Source of the DNA: Xylona heveae TC161
Lineage: Eukaryota; Ascomycota; Xylonomycetes; Xylonales; Xylonaceae
Direction: 5' to 3'
DNA length: 64,000 bases
NCBI RefSeq assembly: GCF_001619985.1
Contig: NW_017264197.1
Coordinates: 1,302,001 to 1,366,000 of the forward strand
Positions 57,401 through 64,000 of this stretch are shown piece after piece (the stretch's first letter is position 1; the number at the start of each line of letters is the position of its first letter). The notes beneath the pieces are model-generated. The model did no database searches, was not told the origin of the DNA, and saw only the letters and a list, made by a program, of their open reading frames with translations. The position numbers were made by a program, and so were the translations under genes.

Positions 57401-57872
57401 TGCTGCAGCTGCAACTGCCCCTCCTCCCGAGCGCCTTTCCGAGAAACGGAGGCGTGAAGAAGACGAAGAAGACGAGCTAGGAAAGTTGTCACAGACAAAA
57501 CGACGTAGTTCGTCAATTGGAAGTAGCGGTAGTGCTCGCAGCGTGAGCGCGAGTTTTGCCGTCGGTGGAACGACTCCCAGTATGGGAGAGGGCGAAGGAG
57601 GAAGCTTATTGCGTCGCCGGAGAAGTCTGAATAACAGCAATACCTCGATTGGAGCTGGAGCTAGATCTGGATCTGAATCTGGCAGAGACCGCTCTGCCTC
57701 ACCTTCGTCATCTTCTTCCCCCGCGGGCGGGCCCAAGAAGATTTCGATATCACTTTCGATCAAGAGCTCGGGAAGCGGGAAAAGTGGCGGGAAAGACGGA
57801 AGCCCAGATTCTACGCAAGCGGCCGCAGAAAACGTAGAGACCTCGACCTCGCGTCAGGACAAAGGAGGATAA
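54444..57872 (+). CDS. psy2: Protein phosphatase 4 regulatory subunit 3 (Psy2/SMEK)
   Basis: Ten exons: 54444-54557, 54673-54769, 54823-54904, 55002-55051, 55128-55460, 55520-56338, 56398-56565, 56621-56790, 56844-57016 and 57083-57872. All phases agree, giving about 931 residues. Psy2 targets the PP4 catalytic subunit Pph3 to substrates such as phosphorylated H2A and Rad53 during recovery from DNA damage. An EVH1/PH-like domain (1-105) opens with RKRVKVYELKNNDWFDRGTG and continues over four exons to EAEGCATIW. The conserved armadillo-like body (about 135-665) includes FIQQCCAIAKNLQ, ALKFFRTCIGLGDEYYNR and NKQIITHLVDNYRDRLEE. The C-terminal 260 residues are disordered, acidic and Ser-rich with a basic EKRRREEDEEDE stretch that may act as nuclear signal. 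Intron 1 has the uncommon donor GTCCGT; family conservation supports the join. Confidence 0.94.
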
Positions 57873-60800
57873 ATCCAGCTTCTAACCAGTAAAAAGAAAA
57901 TGCTACCCTACTATGCATGCGTGCATCTGCTTTTAAAAAGCCTAAAACTACGACTTGCACTCCTCAACTTTCTCTTTCTCTCTCTCTTTTCCTTTCATAT
58001 AGCGAAAAGGGCTGTTTGGCTAAGAAACTTGCAATTTGGCAGCTCTACGTTTCTTTCTTTCTCTTTCCTTGCTGGGTTTGCTGCTATCACGCTTGGGAAC
58101 CGGTGATTAATTTTTTGGGGGCGGGGGTTTTTTTATTTTTTTGCTTCTGTCTGATATCTATCTTATCGATGAAAAATATCCTCTCTTGCATCCATTTCTG
58201 GAATCACTTTTGGTCGTCGCTAGTGTTTGACTCTGTGTCTGTTTCTCTCCAGTCTTTGTTTTCTGATTCAAATCTTGTCATGAGCGTTTGGGTCTCTCGT
58301 TCGGCTCTAGTATATCTACATTTGCCATATATTTCGTATCCGCTTTGTTAAATTTGTCATATCCCGTCAAATGACGTCTTACTTTTTTTCGTATCTCGTT
58401 GCAGTCCGCTGACCTTGGTTGTTTTTGCTGTACATTTGGCATTCTGCGGAGCATCTTCTTTTCTCTCCCTCCCCCCTCCCCCAATCCTGTTTCTCTTGCG
58501 TGGCGTGTGCTCTGATCACGAGAGCAAATCGTTCTTTGCGTGTTATCTATTAATTGGCTTCTTCTTATTTTATTTATCTTATTTTATCTTATTTCATTTT
58601 ACCTTATTCTTTTTAATTTTTATTTTTATTTTATTTTTTTTTTTTTTTTTCTCTCTGTGTGTATGTTGTGATTGGGTGACCAGGTGCCGGAGTGCAAGCA
58701 CTGGTCCAAATCATTCTTTTTTTTTCTTTCCAGCAGAGCTGCTTGCTCGATTACTTTCTTCATCCCTTCATCTCTTCCCTTCATTCCTTTTTTACCATTT
58801 TGCTTGCTATTCAGTCCTCGTTCTCTTCTTCTTTCCTTTTTTTTTCCTTTTTTCTTTTTCTTTTTTTTTTTGCTTTGTGTTGGTCTCTTATTTTTTATTT
58901 TCCTTTTATTTTCCTTTCTTTTTCTTTCTATTCTTTTATTTTCCTTTATTCTCCTTTCTCTTCTATTATTCTCTTCTTTTATTCTTCCTAAATTATATTC
59001 TTTTCACCAATTTTTTCTATTCCCTCCCCTCTCTGTTGTTCCGTATAGGCGAAAATTGGCGCTATGGCGTATCATGGAATGGGAATTAGGCATGCTTTTC
59101 GAAGCATATTGTGTATTGTGTATTTCTTCTGAATGGATTTGATACTGAAATTGTTATAATTCCCCTTCCTTCGAGTTCCTCTACTCCATTGTTTTTTCTT
59201 GCTTATCCTTTGGTCCTGACCCTTTTGCACCCTTGTCGCCCTCATCCTTTTCACCCATCACCCTTCTTTGATCCCTTTTCTTTTGTTGCTTTTGCTTTGG
59301 CTTTACTCGGCTTCAGTCAGCGACTCAGCTCTAGTCTATTTACTCTATTCACTCAATCTACTCTATCTACTTGACCTATCTATCTAGTTTACTATCTATC
59401 TCTTTATTTGTTTAGCAAAATATAATGAATTGAAGCTGTCCTATCTATCTATCTATCTATCTGGCCAACTATTTTTTATCCAATCCACTAAATAACATTA
59501 CTGATCCTCATTTCATTTTCAAGAAAGGAAAATCTTTTTCTGTCGTGAGGATTGCCTGTTCCTATTATTGGTTTCTCCCCCCCCCTCCTGTTTTCTCTTC
59601 TGTTACTCTCATCTTTTCTCATTTGCTCTTCATACTTTGTTATATCTTGTATCTTGCCAAACGGATGTGATCCTGTTCTACACTGTCCTATTCTGCTCTA
59701 CTGCGCTGTGATATGGTGCGTGATATGGTGACAACGACAAAAAACGACGACGACGCTTGTGTCCTTTCCTACAGGTTACAGTCCAGTGTCGGCCACGAAA
59801 TGTCAACCATCCCTAGACAGAGACAAACAACGTAAAAGTGTGAAACCACGATTATAACGGGACCTTGATTTATCAAATTAGACAATTTTTTAGAATTTTT
59901 TTTTATCCGGTTTTGCTATGCTTTATTTATTTAAAAAAAAAGAAGAAAAAGAAGTCTATTGATTCCCCCCTTCCATATGAACATGTTTGAACGTTTTAGG
60001 ATATTTCAGTTGAATTCATTGAAAATGAAGAAAACGACAGGCGGTGAAATACCGACAATGAAGTATCGACCAGCCCATGAAAAAAGAATCACCCAACGCC
60101 GTCCATAATTTGCAATATTAAAACCCTCAATCCTTGGCCCAATGTTCACCCGTTGTCGGCTGAGCCCCGCTTCCATCTGCTTCTGCGCTATCCCATGCGA
60201 TGTGTCCCTGAGCCGTTGGATATATCAACAAAGGTGCGAAGATAAGAGAACCCCATCTTTGCTTGCATAACCAATGTTGGATGAAGTCATTGCCCCAACT
60301 ACTAAATTGGCATCTGAATGCAAGAGATGGTGCGTCTCTTCGTCGTATAATCAAAGTCGAAGGTGAATCTAGTTCTTGCGTGCTCCGAGGGTGATTGGCT
60401 CTGCACAGCAGTTCTTGATAGATTGCCATTCACTTCCGCAAATTGTGTCGAACATGCCACGGGAGAAAAACTGCAGGTCAAGCAGGCCAAGACAATACGG
60501 AAGAAGCATATAATAAACAATGCTGCTAGGAAGTTTGATAGAGAACCGCCATAGACGCAGGGAACAACAACACAAAGGACAAAGGTATGCTGACCTCGAC
60601 AAGATTGCAGCACATCCACCCATCGAAATGCTAGATAAACAATGCGGGCACATCTTGGGGTGTTTGCGCCCTAAAGATGATTCTTAATTGAAGAAGCATC
60701 GAACAGAAATGCCCAACCGACAGTTTTGAGGTAGGGAAAAAAAAAAAAAAAAAAAACCATAAACGGAACAACACGTGCAGATATCAAATGCTTTCAAGAA

Positions 60801-61559
60801 ATGAGCCAGAAGATGACCTGCTCCTCATCCAGTGAATAGAGACAATAAAAATAAAGAATCCAGAATGATTGAAAATGCAACAGTCTTTCCCAGGGGAAAA
60901 AAGGGCAATACTCCGTTTCTCGACTCCTTGAACCATGTCAAACATGCAAATCCGTGATATGAAGAGAGAAAAAAAAAAGAAGTTTTTGGCATCAGTTCGA
61001 CTGGTGCAATTCAAAGGTATTGTTGCAATAATGATTCGCCTTTTCCGAGTTTGCATATGTACTAGCGTGTAAAATGTTCAACAAGAACAGATGATAATGC
61101 AATGAAGAAAAACGGTCGTTTTTCCAGCAGAAGATGATCTTCCCATGGTATCGGATAGGATGAGGATTTTTATGTCGAAGAACAACGCTGGAACGCCTTT
61201 TGTGCGGATAATTTTGGAATGTTTTTTTAAGGAAAAATAAAGCGAGGATGAGTGAATGTAGTGCCGGTAAACAGCCAGTATGACATCTCTGGCGTCATCG
61301 ACACCGATTGACAAACCCTAACGCAAAAGATCTTGACGGTCCCATAAGAAATTTGTCTTTAAGTAAATGCTTCGGTCAACGACCCAAATGGAATGACCGA
61401 ACTGAAAACTGCAGCATTTGCCGCCTTCCACATTGTCTTCCAGGCATGGAGCCGGATGCGTGACGAGAAAGTCGAATGAAGTTGGCTTCCATATTGAGAC
61501 AATTCGGAAGAGCGTATATTCGACTGAATCCTTATTCTAGCTTCTCGACGCAGAAACCT
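57873..61559. other. Long intergenic region between convergent genes, T-rich
   Basis: About 3.7 kb. From about 57950 to 59400 the + strand is dominated by T and C, with a purely T-rich block at about 58560-59030 (almost no purines in long runs). A CTAT microsatellite is at 59441-59462, and A-runs lie near 59930 and 60738. The ORFs here are Phe/Ser/Leu low complexity and I do not count them as genes. It may include long 3' UTRs. Confidence 0.5.
59441..59462 (+). repeat. CTAT tetranucleotide microsatellite
   Basis: Five CTAT units, preceded at about 59340-59400 by several scattered CTAT/CTCTA words of the same kind. Confidence 0.85.
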
Positions 61560-64000
61560 TTAGCCACCTTTCCGCTCTGACTCATTGACTGGAAGTGGCT
61601 CCCTGCGATCCTTCATGGAGTCAGAGTTCTTTGGTGCTCCATGCGACTTGCCTCCCTTTTTGTTGCCCTTTCTAGCAGGCTGCTGCCAGCCATTTGATGC
61701 GGTATTAACTCCATGCCGATCCTTTCCATGGGAATTCACAGAGTTCGCTCCGGATGCTTTCTCTCGGTGATCCACATGCGAATGTTTATTTGCCACAGCA
61801 GCCGCTTTTTGCTGAGCTTTGAGAAATGCACCTTGAATGTCACGGCTTGGTGACTTGGACCGCTTTCCCCCACCGGTTGTAGGTTCATTTTTCCGACTTA
61901 CTGTGGGAGAAGGTGTCCTAGATTCGCGCACTGGAGACAAGGTGGGGGCCAAGGCCGGGTCATGGTAGCCTTTTGCATTTGTTCGAAGAGCTTCGGAGGA
62001 GAGCGCTCCTGAACGGATATTTTCAGCGCGTAAACCTTTCTCCTTTGGAGGAGGTCGGTGTACCTTACACTCCTCTTCGACGCCATTTGCGAGACCTGAC
62101 TTTGACGCAGAGCGATTGGATGTCTGTGCATTTTGGCTAGAAGATTTGGTCGCTGGAACATCCGGAGGGCTAACCTGTTGGCTGGAAACTCCATTGATCC
62201 GTGAGCCCGAGTCATGAGCTGGCTTCTGAGCCTGATTGTGAAGCTCCAATAACCTTTGAGCATGAAGCTGCTGTGACAGCTCGGAATAATCGCCCTCCGG
62301 AATTGCATCTGAGGATTGCGTGTCCGACATAGTCGCCGACGTGTCGTAGCTGTGATCCTCTGATGCCGAAGTATTCCCGCTTGCTTGCACGCCGTGATGC
62401 TCCTTATCTATCGTAGGTGGCGCGTAATTCGAGCCATTGACGACTAATGGCCCACTGGTATCAATAGCCCGCGCTGTAGCCAATGACCTTTTCAAATTTG
62501 GGAACGTTGAAGTGGTCAACCTTTGTTGATCGATGGAGAGACTTCTCCGATGGGTTAGGGGCGAAGGTGATCTGGAAGACTCTTGGAAATGCCCAAAAGG
62601 TGCAGCGATGATTTGAGTATCTCTCCCATCTCGAGAGCAGATTTCCCCAAACGGGTAAACACCTTGGACGGGCACAACTTGAGAAGATGGAGCAACCGGG
62701 GAACCACCCAAATAGTATCCGATATATTCCTTTCGCAAGTCGTCCTCGTGCGGTAGATCCTCAGCTAGAGACCGTTGACTAGATTCATAAAGTATATTGT
62801 CGCCACCGTGCATAGGACTCGTCGCCGGAAGGCTTTGGCTGTGTTGCATTGCTTGAAAGCCACCCATGCTGGGGACGATAAATGGCGTAGGAACAAATCC
62901 GTTCAGAGTAGTAATCGGTCTAGCAGGTTGGGAGTGAGATCTCAAAGATGCGGTCGCAAAACCCTCTTGGCCAGGTGAACGTTGCAAACTCCGCCGCAAT
63001 TCTGGCACCGCAATTGGTGCTGCTGGAGAAGCCGGATTCGTCTGGGGGGTGGTTTGGGTTGCATGGGGCAATGGCCCGAATTGCAGAGGGTGTAAGAATA
63101 GATCGGATCCAAGCTGGCTGGGCAGTGGAGGTTCCTCTTGGGAGCTTGAGCGACGCCCATTCAAATTAGCTTGAGTGTCCAAAGAAGGCTGCCCTCTGGA
63201 GTGCGCTTGGGCATACGCGCTTGCTTGGGCTTGAGCCTGGGCCTGAGCTTGCTGCATCAGCTGGAACCTCAGCTCGCTCTCCTGGACTTGAAGCAGCTGA
63301 TAGCGTTGAAATAATTGGTCGTGCAGTTGATTCTGCGCTTGTGGTGAGAGGAAATACTGATGACTCGGAATCCCAGGTTGGGGCCCATGGAAATTATTCA
63401 AATTAGCATTTCCGTATGCAGTGGCACTGGAAGATCGTCGTCCTCCTTGCTGGCCGCGAGAATATGTATTGTTTGGATGTCGATGTCCTCGTGAATTTGT
63501 AAACTGAGCTCTTCCGCTGCGCCCACCAGATTGCGAGTGACTTCGGGTCAGGACGGCCGGCCGAGGTTGAGAGGGTGGCTTTTCCCATACTCGCTCCTCT
63601 TCAGCAGGAAATACAAATTGATCACAACATTCCCTGAGTTTGGCCCCATCGGCGATGAGGTCAAATGCCCTTCTCAGTTCGATGTGGACGCCTCGGAAGG
63701 ACGTATCATCGGCAGTATTACCCAAATTCCTGGAGATGTTGAAAGGTTCCTCAACACAGAGCCGATTATTGAGAAGTAGTTGCCACCCTTTTTCTTCCTT
63801 TGTGAGCAATTTCCCGAGCCGAACAGAAATTACTGATTTCTCATAGTCCAATTCATGCCCGTGGCGGCGAAAGAAATGGAAGAGCAACTCTCCAAGCGTC
63901 TCGTGGTTATTTTTTCCGAATCCACGTAGGGAGTCAATGTCGTCAGCGAACGCCGATTCCTTTCCAGGGACAGCCGGACGCTTTCGATGGGGCAACTGAT
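61560..64000 (-). CDS. Cid1-family nucleotidyltransferase, C-terminal part (truncated by window edge)
   Basis: The minus-strand frame is open from the right edge to a stop at 61560. The start lies beyond the window, so at least 812 C-terminal residues are seen. The visible N-terminal part is a PAP/25A-associated domain: NHETLGELLFHFFRRHGHEL, then NNRLCVEEPFNISRNLGNTA and DDTSFRGVHIELRRAFDL. These are hallmarks of non-canonical poly(A)/poly(U) polymerases of the Cid1/Trf4 type; the catalytic Asp triad must lie off-window. The remainder is a long disordered tail: Arg/Gly/Ser-rich, Gln/Ala-rich repeats (QQAQAQAQAQASAYAQ), Pro/Ser stretches and a basic end (RKGNKKGGKSHG). Such proteins add nucleotides to RNA 3' ends. 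Aspergillus CutA/CutB, which tag mRNA tails, are plausible relatives, by inference. Confidence 0.88.
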   Translation of the reverse strand, partial: QLPHRKRPAVPGKESAFADDIDSLRGFGKNNHETLGELLFHFFRRHGHELDYEKSVISVRLGKLLTKEEKGWQLLLNNRLCVEEPFNISRNLGNTADDTSFRGVHIELRRAFDLIADGAKLRECCDQFVFPAEEERVWEKPPSQPRPAVLTRSHSQSGGRSGRAQFTNSRGHRHPNNTYSRGQQGGRRSSSATAYGNANLNNFHGPQPGIPSHQYFLSPQAQNQLHDQLFQRYQLLQVQESELRFQLMQQAQAQAQAQASAYAQAHSRGQPSLDTQANLNGRRSSSQEEPPLPSQLGSDLFLHPLQFGPLPHATQTTPQTNPASPAAPIAVPELRRSLQRSPGQEGFATASLRSHSQPARPITTLNGFVPTPFIVPSMGGFQAMQHSQSLPATSPMHGGDNILYESSQRSLAEDLPHEDDLRKEYIGYYLGGSPVAPSSQVVPVQGVYPFGEICSRDGRDTQIIAAPFGHFQESSRSPSPLTHRRSLSIDQQRLTTSTFPNLKRSLATARAIDTSGPLVVNGSNYAPPTIDKEHHGVQASGNTSASEDHSYDTSATMSDTQSSDAIPEGDYSELSQQLHAQRLLELHNQAQKPAHDSGSRINGVSSQQVSPPDVPATKSSSQNAQTSNRSASKSGLANGVEEECKVHRPPPKEKGLRAENIRSGALSSEALRTNAKGYHDPALAPTLSPVRESRTPSPTVSRKNEPTTGGGKRSKSPSRDIQGAFLKAQQKAAAVANKHSHVDHREKASGANSVNSHGKDRHGVNTASNGWQQPARKGNKKGGKSHGAPKNSDSMKDRREPLPVNESERKGG

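Noticed and set aside
57248-57763. Antisense ORF of 171 codons inside psy2
   Set aside because: It lies opposite the Ser/Glu-rich psy2 tail and mirrors its skewed codon use.
58415-59142. Long ORFs rich in Phe, Ser and Leu resembling membrane proteins
   Set aside because: They are translations of a T/C-only tract in several frames at once, the mark of low complexity and not of coding.
1-64000. Possible secondary-metabolite or defence gene cluster
   Set aside because: The recognisable genes serve unrelated housekeeping routes, and no synthase, NLR or core enzyme is present.

Overview
The window is nuclear DNA of a filamentous ascomycete (Pezizomycotina; a Eurotiomycete-like fungus is my best guess, not proven). 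Evidence: genes on both strands with short spliceosomal introns (mostly 50-120 nt, GTRNGN donors, CTRAY-like branch sites, YAG acceptors), a Zn2Cys6/fungal_trans transcription factor, a fungal fucose-lectin-like protein, and housekeeping genes typical of fungi. There are no operons, no CRISPR array, no rRNA, and no tRNA or intact mobile element that I could recognise.

Left part (1-13.6 kb): a coiled-coil RING protein (+), the ER glucosyltransferase alg5 (+), an alpha/beta hydrolase behind a clear TATA promoter (+), a Ser/Pro-rich coiled-coil protein (+), a small secreted protein with several dibasic sites (+), and the autophagy E2 enzyme atg3 (-), convergent to the secreted protein.

Middle (13.6-33 kb): an Est1-type TPR protein with an N-terminal zinc-finger-like segment (-), an F-box protein whose first long exon has a stop/frame problem (-), a Zn2Cys6 transcription factor in 11 exons (+), and the retromer PX-BAR subunit vps17 (-), which is divergent to mef2.

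Right part (33-64 kb): mitochondrial EF-G2 mef2 (+), a 74-residue protein with its own TATA box (-), a cyclin (-), a type II membrane protein with a fucose-lectin-like ectodomain (+), an SLC35F-type transporter (-), a three-exon unknown small protein (-), the PP4 regulatory subunit psy2 in ten exons (+), and the C-terminal part of a Cid1-family nucleotidyltransferase running off the right edge (-).

The genes do not form a pathway cluster: they are scattered housekeeping and regulatory genes. Exon joins below were built by hand from reading frame, splice phase and family conservation; every join quoted keeps phase unless stated. Several long gene-free stretches (8.3-10.6, 18.8-22.3, 44.0-49.2, 50.0-54.4, 57.9-61.6 kb) hold microsatellites, pyrimidine tracts and short ORFs that I do not trust. 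The most interesting items are the putative dibasic-processed secreted precursor (10632-11391), the damaged F-box gene, a possible finger-less isoform of the Est1-type protein, and a poison acceptor in the Zn2Cys6 factor.
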